NCBI GenBank assembly: GCA_037013495.1
Contig: CM072810.1
Location: forward strand, 50,144,843 to 50,208,842
Length of the DNA: 64,000 nucleotides
Source of the DNA: Hippophae tibetana
Taxonomy: Eukaryota > Streptophyta > Magnoliopsida > Rosales > Elaeagnaceae
Direction of reading: 5' to 3'
Shown here in pieces: positions 1-11,911 of this stretch; the first letter of the stretch is position 1; each line of letters starts with the position of its first letter. The position numbers and the translations under genes were made by a program. Below the pieces are notes generated by a model that was not told the origin of the DNA, searched no databases, and was given only the letters and a program-made list of their open reading frames with translations.

Positions 1-993
1 TTTTTGTACCTAAATTTCACCATTTACATCATTTATTGAGGCATTTTTATATTTTTGCCCACCATTTCCGTTGTACTTACTTTCGATTTTATTCAAAAGA
101 TCCGTAAAGGAGATATTGGTGCAAACAAAGGGTCCTTTATTTATGTGTTCAATCCCTTTATATTCTTCCAAAAAAAATGAGTAAAGAAAAAGGAAAAAGC
201 TACTGTTCCCATTTAAAAAAGGAACAAAACATTTGATAAATCGGAGTTCCAACTTTAAACGATGATAAACTTTTACATGCATATCGAGACAACTATTTTA
301 ATATATCAAAATGAAGCCCATACCGATTCAAAAAATCTGATGTGGCCCCACAAAGGAACCACATTTTGGTACCCAAATTCCATCGTTTGCATCATTTACC
401 GAGGGTTTTAAGTGTTTGTCTCACCATTTTCCGTTGTACTTACTTTCTATTATATTGAAAAGATCCGTAAAGGAGATATTTTTCCAAACAAATTGTTCTT
501 TATTTATGTGTTAAATCAATATATATTCTTCCAAAACAAATATGAGAAAAGTGAAAGGAAAAGGCTATTGTTCCCATTTTAAAAAGGAACAAAACATTTG
601 ATAAATCGGAGTTCCAACATTAAAGGACGATAAATTTTTACTCTGTTATCGAAACAACTATTATAATATATCAAAATGAAGCCCGTACTGATTCAAACAA
701 TCTGATTTGGCCCCAAAAAGGAACCACATTTTTGTACGCAAATTCCATCGTTTACATCATTTATCGAGGGTCTTAAGTGTTTGTCTCACCATTTCCGTTG
801 TACTTACTTTCTATTTTATTCATAAGTGCCGTAAAGAAGATTTTGGTGCAAACAAATGGTTCTTTATTTATGCGTTCAATCAATATCTATGCTTCCAAAA
901 AACAAATAAGGGAAGAGAAAAAAAAAAGGAGGTACTGTTCACATTTTAAAAAAGAATAAATCATTTGATAAATCGCAATTTCAACTTTAAAAG
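1..993. repeat. Left-edge partial HOR: truncated A, then complete B and C
   Basis: The first base of the window lies about 103 bases into an A monomer, whose start would be near -102. The rest of A runs to 261, B is 262-626 and C is 627-993. It is an ordinary trimer that is truncated only by the window edge. Its C monomer has CCCCAAAAAGGAACC where most C copies have CCCCACAAAGGAACC. Confidence 0.93.
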
Positions 994-3182
994 ATGATAA
1001 CTTTTGACTCGGGTATTTAAACGACTATATTATTGTATGAAACTGAATCTCTTAGCGATTCACACAATATGAGATGGCCTCAAATTTGGAATATCATTTT
1101 TGTACCTAAATTTCACCATTTACATCATTTATTGAGGCTTTTTAGTTTTTTGCTCACCATTTTCGTTGTACTTACTTTCGATTTTATTCAAAAGATCCGT
1201 AAAGGAGATATTGGTGCAAACAAAGGGTCCTTTATTTATGTGTTCAATCCCTATATATTCTTCCAAAAAAAATGAGTAAAGAAAAAGGAAAATGGTACTG
1301 TTCCCATTTAAAAAAGGAACAAAACATTTGATAAATCGGAGTTCCAACTTTAAACGACGATAAACGTTTACATGCATATCGAGACAACTATTTTAATATA
1401 TCAAAATGAAGCCCGTACCGATTCAAAAAATCTGATGTGGCCTAACAAAGGAACCACATTTTGGTACCCAAATTCCATCGTTTGCATCATTTACCGAGGT
1501 TTTAAGTGTTTGTCTCACCATTTCCGTTGTACTTAATTTCTATTATATTGAAAAGATCCGTAAAGGAGATATTTTTCCAAACAAATTGTTCTTTATTTAT
1601 GTGTTAAATCAATATATATATTCTTGCAAAAAAAATTTGAGAAAACTGAAAGGAAAAGGCTATTTTTCCTATTTTAAAAAGGAACAAAACATTTGATAAA
1701 ATGGAGTTCCAACATTAAAGGACGATAAATTTTTACTCTGTTATCGAAAAAACTATTATAATATATCAAATTGAAGCCCGTACCGTTTCAAACAATCTGA
1801 TTTGGCCCCACAAAGGAACCCCATTTTTGTACGCAAATTCTATCGTTTACATCATTTACCGAGGGTTTTACTTGTTTGTCTCACAATTTCCGTTGTACTT
1901 ACTTTCTATTTTATTCATAAGTACCGTAGAGAAGATTTTGGTGCAAACAAAGGGTTCTTTATTTATGCGTTCAATCAATATCTATGCTTCCAAAAAACAA
2001 ATAAGGGAAGAGAAAAAGAAAGGAGGTACTGTTCACATTTTAAAAAAGTATAAAACATTTGATAAGTCGCAATTTCAACTTTAAAAGATGATAACTTTTG
2101 ACTCGGGTATTGAAATGACTATATTATTGTATGAAACCGAAGCTCTTAGCGATTCACACAATATGAGATGGCCTCAAATTTGGAATATCAATTTTGTACC
2201 TAAATTTCACCATTTACATCATTTATTGAGGCATTTTTAGATTTTTGCCCACCATTTCCATTGTACTTACTTTCGATTTTATTCAAAAGATCCGTAAAGG
2301 AGATATTGGTGCAAACAAAGGGTCCTTTATTTGTGTGTTCAATCCCTATATATTTTTCCAAAAAAAATGAGTAAAGAAAAAGGAAAAAGCTACTGTTCCC
2401 ATTTAAAAAAGGAACAAAACTTTTGATAAATCGGAGTTCCAACTTTAAACGACGATAAACTTTTACATGCATATCGAGACAACTATTTTAATATATCAAA
2501 ATGAAGCCCGTACCGATTCAAAAAATCTGATGTGGCCCCACAAAGGAACCACATTTTGGTACCCAAATTCCATCGTTTGCATCATTTACCGAGGTTTTAA
2601 GTGTTTGTCTCACCATTTCCGTTGTACTTAATTTCTATTATATTGAAAAGATCCGTAAAGGAGATATTTTTCCAAACAAATTGTTCTTTATTTATGTGTT
2701 AAATCAATATATATATTCTTGCAAAAAAAATTTGAGAAAAGTGAAAGGAAAAGGCTATTTTTCCTATTTTAAAAAGGAACAAAACATTTGATAAAATGGA
2801 GTTCCAACATTAAAGGACGATAAATTTTTACTCTGTTATCGAAAAAACTATTATAATATATCAAATTGAAGCCCGTACCGTTTCAAACAATCTGATTTGG
2901 CCCCACAAAGGAACCCCATTTTTGTACGCAAATTCTATCGTTTACATCATTTACCGAGGGTTTTAGGTGTTTGTCTCACAATTTCCGTTGTACTTACTTT
3001 CTATTTTATTCATAAGTACCGTAAAGAAGATTTTGGTGCAAACAAAGGGTTCTTTATTTATGCGTTCAATCAATATCTATGCTTCCAAAAAACAAATAAG
3101 GGAAGAGAAAAAGAAAGGAGGTACTGTTCACATTTTAAAAAAGTATAAAACATTTGATAAGTCGCAATTTCAACTTTAAAAG

Positions 3183-3545
3183 ATGATAACTTTTGACTCG
3201 GGTATTGAAATGACTATATTATTGTATGAAACCGAAGCTCTTAGCGATTCACATAATATCAGATGGCCTCAAATTTGGAATATCATTTTTGTACCTAAAT
3301 TTCACCATTTACATCATTTATTGAGGCTTTTTAGATTTTTGCCCACCATTTCCGTTGTACTTACTTTCGATTTTATTCAAAAGATCCGAAAAGGAGATAT
3401 TGGTGGAAACAAAGGGTCCTTTATTTATGTGTTCAAACCCTATATATTTTTCCAAAAAAAATGAGTAAAGAAAAAGGAAAAAGCTACTGTTCCCATTTAA
3501 AAAAGGAACAAAACTTTTGATAAATCGGAGTTCCAACTTTAAACG
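3183..3545. repeat. Reference A-type monomer (363 bases)
   Basis: This is a representative A monomer. It starts with ATGATAACTTTTGACTCG, has TCAAATTTGGAATATCA near offset 88, and TCCGTTGTACTTACTTTC at 3351-3368. It then has TTTTATTCAAAAGATCCG and TTGGTGGAAAC (usually TTGGTGCAAAC). A 17-base purine run lies at 3467-3483. A TGTTCC/GGAACA dyad has stems at 3488-3493 and 3505-3510. In its first half A is the most diverged of the three types. Confidence 0.92.
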
Positions 3546-3908
3546 ACGATAAACTTTTACATGCATATCGAGACAACTATTTTAATATATCAAAATGAAG
3601 CCCGTACCGATTCAAAAAATCTGATGTGGCCCCACAAAGGAACCACATTTTCGTACCCAAATTCCATCGTTTGCATCATTTACCGAGGTTTTAAGTGTTT
3701 GTCTCACCATTTCCGTTGTACTTACTTTCTATAATATTGAAAAGAGCCGTAAAGGAGATATTTTTCCAAACAAATCGTTCTTTATTTATGTGTTAAATCA
3801 ATATATATTCTTCCAAAAAAAATATGAGAAAAGTGAAAGGAAAAGGCGATTGTTCGCATTTTAAAAAGGAACAAAACATTTGATAAGTCGGAGTTCCAAC
3901 ATTAAAGG
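3546..3908. repeat. Reference B-type monomer (363 bases)
   Basis: This is a representative B monomer. It starts with ACGATAAACTTTTACATGC, then TTTAATATATCAAAATGAAG, CTGATGTGGCCCC, TACCCAAATTCC, and TCCGTTGTACTTACTTTC at 3712-3729. The B-specific second half has ATATTGAAAAGAG, GATATTTTTCCAAACAAATC and GTTAAATCAATATATATTC. Its first half is close to C. Its second half differs from both A and C. Confidence 0.92.
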
Positions 3909-4274
3909 ACGATAAATTTTTACTCTCTTATCGAAACAACTATTATAATATATCAAATTGACACCCGTACCGATTCAAACAATCGGATTTGGCCCCACAA
4001 AGGAACCACATTTTTGTACGCAAATTCCATCGTTTACATCATTTACCGAGTGCTTTAAGTGTTTGTCTCACAATTTCCGTTGTACTTACTTTCTATTGTA
4101 TTCATAAGTACCGTAAAGAAGATTTTGGTGCAAACAAAGGGTTCTTTATTTATGCGTTCAATCAATATCTATGCTTCCAAAAAACAAATAAGGGAAGAGA
4201 AAAAGAAAGGAGGTACTGTTCACATTTTAAAAAAGTATAAAACATTTGATAAGTCGCAATTTCAACTTTAAAAG
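3909..4274. repeat. Reference C-type monomer (366 bases)
   Basis: This is a representative C monomer. It starts with ACGATAAATTTTTACTCTC, then ATATATCAAATTGA, GGATTTGGCCCC (usually TGATTTGGCCCC), TACGCAAATTCC, CTCACAATTTCC, and TCCGTTGTACTTACTTTC at 4076-4093. It next has GATTTTGGTGCAAACAAAGG and ATCAATATCTATGCTTCC. An uninterrupted 24-base purine run lies at 4190-4213. The TGTTCC dyad seen in A and B is broken here (TGTTCACATTTT). Confidence 0.92.
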
Positions 4275-4943
4275 ATGATAACTTTTGACTCGGGTATTGA
4301 AATGACTATATTATTGTATGAAACCGAAGCTCTTAGCGATTCACACAATATCAGATGGCCTCAAATTTGGAATATCATTTTTGTACCTAAATTTCACCAT
4401 TTACATCATTTATTGAGGCATTTTTAGATTTTTGCCCACCATTTCCGTTGTACTTACTTTCGATTTTATTCAAAAGATCCGTAAAGGAGATATTGGTGCA
4501 AACAAAGGGTCCTTTATTTATGTGTTCAATCCCTATATATTTTTCCAAAAAAAATGAGTAAAGAAAAAGGAAAAAGCTACTGTTCCCATTTAAAAAAGGA
4601 ACAAAACTTTTGATAAATCGGAGTTCCAACTTTAAACGACGATAAAATTTTACATGCATATCGAGACAACTATTTTAATATATCAAAATGAAGCCCGTAC
4701 CGATTCAAAAAATCTGATGTGGCCCCAAAAAGGAACCACATTTTGGTACCAAAATTCCATCGTTTGCATCATTTACCGAGGGTTTTAAATGTTTGTCTGA
4801 CCATTTCCGTTGTACTTACTTTCTATTATATTGAAAAGATCCGTAAAGGAGATATTTTTCCAAACAAATTGTTCTTTATTTATGTGTTAAATCAATATAT
4901 ATTCTTCCAAAACAAATATGAGAAAAGTGGAAGGAAAAGACTA

Positions 4944-4968
4944 TTGTTCCCATTTTAAAAAGGAACAA
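4944..4968. other. Seven-base inverted repeat in B monomers (example copy)
   Basis: TTGTTCC (4944-4950) and GGAACAA (4962-4968) are perfect reverse complements around an 11-base spacer. A monomers have a six-base version (example 3488-3493 and 3505-3510). C monomers lack it because the left arm reads TGTTCAC and the right arm reads AGAATAA. Whether it binds a protein or forms a hairpin is not known. Confidence 0.6.
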
Positions 4969-5349
4969 AACATTTGATAAATCGGAGTTCCAACATTAAA
5001 GGACGATAAATGTTTACTCTGTTATTGAAACAACAATTATCATATATCAAATTGAAACCCGTACAGATTCAAACAATCTGATTTGGCCCTACAAAGGAAC
5101 CACATTTTTGTACGCAAATTCCTTCGTTTACATCATTTACCGAGTGCTTTTAGTGTTTGTCTCACAATTTCCGTTGTACTTACTTTCTATTTTATTCAAA
5201 AGAGCCGTAAAGCAGATTTTGGTGCAAAGAAAGGGTTCTTTATTTATGCGTTCAATCAATATCTATGCTTCCAAAGAAAAAATAAGGGAAGAGAAAAAGA
5301 AAGGAGGTACTGTTCAGATTTTAAAAAAGAATAAATCATTTGATAAATC

Positions 5350-6240
5350 GCAATTTCAACTTTAAAAGATGATAACTTTTGAATCGGGTATTGAAACGAC
5401 TATATTATTGTATGAAACCGAAGCTCTTAGCGATTCACACAATATGAGATGGCCTCAAATTTGGAATATCATTTTTGTACCTAAATTTCACCATTTACAT
5501 CATTTATTGAGGGTTTTTAGTTTTTTGCCCACCATTTCCGTTGTACTTACTTTCGATTTTATTCAAAAGAGCCATAAAGGAGATATTGGTGCAAACAAAG
5601 GGTCCTTTATTTATGTGTTCAATCCCTTTATATTCTTCCAAAAAAAATGAGTAAAGAAAAAGGAAAGGCTATGGTTCCCATTTAAAAAAGGAATAAAACT
5701 TTTGATAAATCGGAGTTCCAACTTTAAACGACGATAAACTTTTACATGCATATCGAGACAACTATTTTAATATATCAAAATGAAGCCCGTACCGATTCAA
5801 AAAATCTGATGTGGCCCCACAAAGGAACCACATTTTTGTACCCAAATTCCATCGTTTGCATCATTTAACGAGGGTTTTAAGTGTTTGTCTCACCATTTCC
5901 GTTGTACTTACTTTCTATTATATTGAAAAGATCCGTAAAGGAGATATTTCTCCAAACAAATTGTGCTTTATTTATGTGTTAAATCAATACATATTCTTCC
6001 AAAAAAAATATGAGACAAGTGAAAGGAAAAGGCTATTTTTGCCATTTTAAAAAGGAACAAAACATTTGATAAATCGGAGTTCCAACATTAGAGGACGATA
6101 AATTTTTACTCTGTTATCGAAAAAACTATTATAATATATCAAAATGAAGCCCGTACCGATTCAAACAATCTGATTTGGCCCCAAAAAGGAACCACATTTT
6201 TGTACGCAAATTCCATCGTTTACATCATTTACCGAGTGCT
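5350..6240. repeat. Segmental duplication, copy 1 (partner near 9,720-10,610)
   Basis: It matches a segment 4,370 bases downstream (four HORs) with only a few substitutions. Shared rare variants include GAATCGGGTATTG in A, AAAAGGAATAAAACTTTTG, CATTTAACGAGGG in B, and AACATTAGAGGACGATAAA at the C start. The limits are approximate, set where shared variants stop. Confidence 0.75.
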
Positions 6241-9200
6241 TTAAGTGTTTGTCTCACAATTTCCGTTGTACTTACTTTCCATTTTATTCATAAGTACCGT
6301 AAAGAAGATTTTGGTGCAAACAAAGGGTTCTTTATTTATGCGTTCAATCAATATCTATGCTTCCAAAAAACAAATAAGGGAAGAGAAAAAGAAAGGAGGT
6401 ACTGTTCACATTTTAAAAAAGTATAAAACATTTGATAAGTCGCAATTTCAACTTTAAAAGATGATAACTTTTGAATCGGGTATTGAAACGACTATATTAT
6501 TGTATGAAACCGAAGCTCTTAGCGATTCACACAATATGAGATGGCCTCAAATTTGGAATATCATTTTTGTACCTAAATTTCACCATTTACATCATTTATT
6601 GAGGGTTTTTAGTTTTTTGCCCACCATTTCCGTTGTACTTACTTTCGATTTTATTCAAAAGAGCCATAAAGGAGATATTAGTGGAAACAAAGGGTCCTTT
6701 ATTTATGTGTTCAATCCCTATATATTTTACCAAAAAAAATGAGTAAAGAAAAAGGAAAAAGCTACTGTTCCCATTTAAAAAAGGAACAAAACTTTTGATA
6801 AATCGGAGTTCCAACTTTAAACGACGATAAACTTTTACATGCATATCGAGACAACTATTTTAATATATCAAAATGAAGCCCGTACCGATTCAAAAAATCT
6901 GATGTGGCCCCACAAAGGAACCACATTTTGGTACCCAAATTCCATCGTTTGCATCATTTACCGAGGTTTTAAGTGTTTGTCTCACCATTTCCGTTGTACT
7001 TACTTTCTATAATATTGAAAAGAGCCGTAAAGGAGATATTTGTCCAAACAAATCGTTCTTTATTTATGTGTTAAATCAATATATATTCTTCCAAAAAAAA
7101 TATGAGAAAAGTGAAAGGAAAAGGCTATTGTTCCCATTTTAAAAAGGAACAAAACATTTGATAAGTCGGAGTTCCAACATTAAAGGACGATAAATTTTTA
7201 CTCTCTTATCGAAACAACTATTATAATATATCAAATTGACACCCGTACCGATTCAAACAATCTGATTTGGCCCCACAAAGGAACCAAATTTTTGTACGCA
7301 AATTCCATCGTTTACATCATTTACCGAGTGCTTTAAGTGTTTGTCTCACAATTTCCGTTGTACTTACTTTCTATTTTATTCATAAGTACCGTAAAGAAGA
7401 TTTTGGTGCAAACAAAGGGTTCTTTATTTATGCGTTCAATCAATATCTATGCTTCCAAAAAACAAATAAGGGAAGAGAAAAAGAAAGGAGGTACTGTTCA
7501 CATTTTAAAAAAGTATAAAACATTTGATAAGTCGCAATTTCAACTTTAAAAGATGATAACTTTTGACTCGGGTATTGAAATGACTATATTATTGTATGAA
7601 ACCGAAGCTCTTAGCGATTCACACAATATCCGATGGCCTCAAATTTGGAATATCATTTTTGTACCTAAATTTCACCATTTACATCATTTATTGAGGCATT
7701 TTTAGATTTTTGCCCACCATTTCCGTTGTACTTACTTTCGATTTTATTCAAAAGATCCGAAAAGGAGATATTGGTGCAAACAAAGGGTCCTTTATTTATG
7801 TGTTCAATCCCTATATATTTTTCCAAAAAAAATGAGTAAAGAAAAAGGAAAAAGCTACTGTTCCCATTTAAAAAAGGAACAAAACTTTTGATAAATCGGA
7901 GTTCCAACTTTAAACGACGATAAACTTTTACATGCATATCGAGACAACTATTTTAATATATCAAAATGAAGCCCGTACCGATTCAAAAAATCTGATGTGG
8001 CCCCAAAAAGGAACCACATTTTGGTACTAAAATTCCAACGTTTGCATCATTTACCGAGGGTTTTAAATGTTTGTCTGACCATTTCCGTTGTACTTACTTT
8101 CTATTATATTGAAAAGATCCGTAAAGGAGATATTTTTCCAAACAAATTGTTCTTTATTTATGTGTTAAATCAATATATATTCTTCCAAAACAAATATGAG
8201 AAAAGTGGAAGGAAAAGGCTATTGTTCCCATTTTAAAAAGGAACAAAACATTTGATAAATCGGAGTTCCAACATTAAAGGACGATAAATGTTTACTCTGT
8301 TATTGAAACAACAATTATCATATATCAAATTGAAACCCGTACCGATTCAAACAATCTGATTTGGCCCTACAAAGGAACCACATTTTTGTACGCAAATTCC
8401 TTCGTTTACATCATTTACCGAGTGCTTTTAGTGTTTGTCTCACAATTTCCGTTGTACTTACTTTCTATTTTATTCAAAAGAGTCGTAAAGCAGATTTTGG
8501 TGCAAACAAAGGGTTCTTTTTTTATGCGTTCAATCAATATCTATGCTTCCAAAGAAAAAATAAGGGAAGAAAAAAAGAAAGGAGGTATTGTTCACATTTT
8601 AAAAAAGAATAAATCATTTGATAAATCGCAATTTCAACTTTAAAAGATGATAACTTTTGACTCGGTTATTGAAACGACTATATTATTATATGAAACCGAA
8701 GCTCTTAGCAATTCACACAATATCAGATGGCCTCAAATTTGGAATATCATTTTTGTACCTAAATTTCACCATTTACATCATTTATTGAGGGTTTTTATTT
8801 TTTTGCCCACCATTTCCGTTTTACTTACTTTCGATTTTATTCAAAAGATCCGTAAAGGAGATATTGGTGCAAACAAAGGGTCCTTTATTTATGTGTTCAA
8901 TACATATATATTCCTCCTAAAAAAATGAGTAAAGAAAAAGGAAAATGGTACTGTTCCCATTTAAAAAAGGAAAAAAACATTTGATAAATCGGAGTTCCAA
9001 CTTTGAACGACGATAAAATTTTACATGCATATCGAGAAAACTATTTTAATATATCAAAATGAAGCCCGTTCCGATTAAAAAAATCTGATGTGGCCCCACA
9101 AAGGAACCACAATTTTGTACCAAAATTCCATCATTTACATCATTTACCGAGGGTTTTAAGTGTTTGTCTCACCATTTCCGTTGTACTTACTTTCTATTAT

Positions 9201-9719
9201 ATTGAAAAGAGCCGTAAAGGAGATATTTGTTCAAACAAATTGTTCTTTATTTATGTGTTAAATCAATATATATTCTTCAAAAAAAATATGAGAAAAGTGA
9301 AAGGAAAAGGCTATTATTCCCATTTTAAAAAGGAACAAAACATTTGATAAATCGGAGTTCCAACATTAAAGGACGATAAAATTTTACTCTATTATCGAAA
9401 CAACTATTATAATATATCAAAATGAAGCCCGTACCGATTCAAACAATCTGATTTGGCCCCAAAAAGGAACCACATTTTTGTACGCAAATTCCATCGTTTA
9501 CATCATTTATCGAGGGTCTTAAGTGTTTGTCTCACAATTTCCGTTGTACTTACTTTCTATTTTTTTCAAAAGTGCCGTAAAGAAGATTTTGGTGCAAAGA
9601 AAGGGTTCTTTATTTATGCATTCAATCAATATCTATGCTTCCAAAAAACAAATAAGGGAAGAGAAAAAGAAAGGAGGTACTGTTCAGATTTTAAAAAAGA
9701 ATAAAACATTTGATAAATC

Positions 9720-10610
9720 GCAATTTCAACTTTAAAAGATGATAACTTTTGAATCGGGTATTGAAACGACTATATTATTGTATGAAACCGAAGCTCTTAG
9801 CGATTCACACAATATGAGATGGCCTCAAATTTGGAATATCATTTTTGTACCTAAATTTCACCATTTACATCATTTATTGAGGGTTTTTAGTTTTTTGCCC
9901 ACCATTTCCGTTGTACTTACTTTCGATTTTATTCAAAAGAGCCATAAAGGAGATATTGGTGCAAACAAAGGGTCCTTTATTTATGTGTTCAATCCCTTTA
10001 TATTCTTCCAAAAAAAATGAGTAAAGAAAAAGGAAAGGCTATGGTTCCCATTTAAAAAAGGAATAAAACTTTTGATAAATCGGAGTTCCAACTTTAAACG
10101 ACGATAAACTTTTACATGCATATCGAGACAACTATTTTAATATATCAAAATGAAGCCCGTACCGATTCAAAAAATCTGATGTGGCCCCACAAAGGAACCA
10201 CATTTTTGTACCCAAATTCCATCGTTTGCATCATTTAACGAGGGTTTTAAGTGTTTGTCTCACAATTTCCGTTGTATTTACTTTCTATTATATTGAAAAG
10301 ATCCGTAAAGGAGATATTTCTCCAAACAAATTGTGCTTTATTTATGTGTTAAATCAATACATATTCTTCCAAAAAAAATATGAGACAAGTGAAAGGAAAA
10401 GGCTATTTTTTCCATTTTAAAAAGGAACAAAACATTTGATAAATCGGAGTTCCAACATTAGAGGACGATAAATTTTTACTCTGTTATCGAAAAAACTATT
10501 ATAATATATCAAAATGAAGCCCGTACCGATTCAAACAATCTGATTTGGCCCCAAAAAGGAACCACATTTTTGTACGCAAATTCCATCGTTTACATCATTT
10601 ACCGAGGGTC
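9720..10610. repeat. Segmental duplication, copy 2 (partner near 5,350-6,240)
   Basis: It carries the same diagnostic variants as the copy 4,370 bases upstream. It differs at a few sites, for example CACAATTTCCGTTGTATTTA in B near 10,261, where the partner has CACCATTTCCGTTGTACTTA. Confidence 0.75.
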
Positions 10611-11911
10611 TTAAGTGTTTGTCTCACAATTTCCGTTGTACTTACTTTCTATTTTTTTTCAAAAGTGCCGTAAAGAAGATTTTGGTGCAAAGAAAGGGTT
10701 CTTTATTTATGCATTCAATCAATATCTATGCTTCCAAAAAAAAAATAAGGGAAGAGAAAAAGAAATGAGGTACTGTTCACATTTTAAAAAAGTATAAAAC
10801 ATTTGATAAGTCGCAATTTCAACTTTAAAAGATGATAACTTTTGACTCGGGTATTGAAACGACTATATTATTGTATGAAACCGAAGCTCTTAGCGATTCA
10901 CACTATATGAGATGGCCTCAAATTTGGAATATCATTTTTGTACCTAAATTTCACCATTTACATCATTTATTGAGGGTTTTTAGTTTTTTGCCCACCATTT
11001 CCGTTGTACTTACTTTCGATTTTATTCAAAAGAGCCATAAAGGAGATATTGGTGCAAACAAAGGGTCCTTTATTTATGTGTTCAATCCCTATATATTCGT
11101 CCAAAAAAAATGAGTAAAGAAAAAGGAAAAAGCTACTGTTCCCATTTAAAAAAGGAACAAAACATTTGATAAATCGGAGTTCCAACTTTAAACGACGATA
11201 AACTTTTACATGCATATCGAGACAACTATTTTAATATATCAAAATGAAGCCCGTACCGATTCAAAAAATCTGATGTGGCCCCACAAAGGAACCACATTTT
11301 GGTACCCAAATTCCATCGTTTGCATCATTTACCGAGGGTTTTAAGTGTTTGTCTCACCATTTCCGTTGTACTTACTTTCTATAATATTGAAAAGAGCCGT
11401 AAAGGAGATATTTGTCCAAACAAATCGTTCTTTATTTATGTGTTAAATCAATATATATTCTTCCAAAAAAAATATGAGAAAAGTGAAAGGAAAAGGCTAT
11501 TGTTCCCATTTTAAAAAGGAACAAAACATTTGATAAGTCGGAGTTCCAACAATAAAGGACGATAAATTTTTACTCTGTTATCGAAACAACTATTATAATA
11601 TATCAAATTGACACCCGTATCGATTCAAACAATCTGATTTGGCCCCACAAAGGAACCACATTTTTGTACGCAAATTCCATCGTTTACATCATTTATCGAG
11701 GGTGTTAAGTGTTTGTCTCACAATTTCCGTTGTACTTACTTTCTATTTTTTTCAAAAGTGCCGTAAAGAAGATTTTGGTGCAAACAAAGGGTTCTTTATT
11801 TATGCGTTCAATCAATATCTATGCTTCCAAAAAACAAATAAGGGAAGAGAAAAAGAAAGGAGGTACTGTTCACATTTTAAAAAAGAATAAAACATTTGAT
11901 AAATCGCAATT

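Larger units (their letters stand above)
994..4274. repeat. Three trimeric HORs (starts 994, 2088, 3183)
   Basis: These are regular A-B-C units of 1,094, 1,095 and 1,092 bases. The B+C part at 1357-2087 is almost the same as that at 2452-3182, 1,095 bases later. Both share the rare AAAATGGAGTTCC, TTAATTTCTATTATATTG and TTGAAGCCCGTACCGTTTC variants, so one copy was probably duplicated from the other. Confidence 0.92.

Noticed and set aside
3183..3545. Each 364-base monomer as a fused pair of 182-base repeats
   Set aside because: Comparing the two halves of A, B and C by eye, I find only short AT-rich similarities such as CATTTACATC and CATTTGATAAATC, with no consistent alignment. A self dot-plot of a monomer at low stringency would be the proper test.
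3183..4274. CENP-B box (NTTCGNNNNANNCGGGN)
   Set aside because: The reverse complement of AAGCCCGTACCGATTCAAAC has CGGG and two of the upstream positions, but the required A and the CG of TTCG are missing. Other TTCG occurrences (CTTTCGATTTTATTC) lack the CGGG half.
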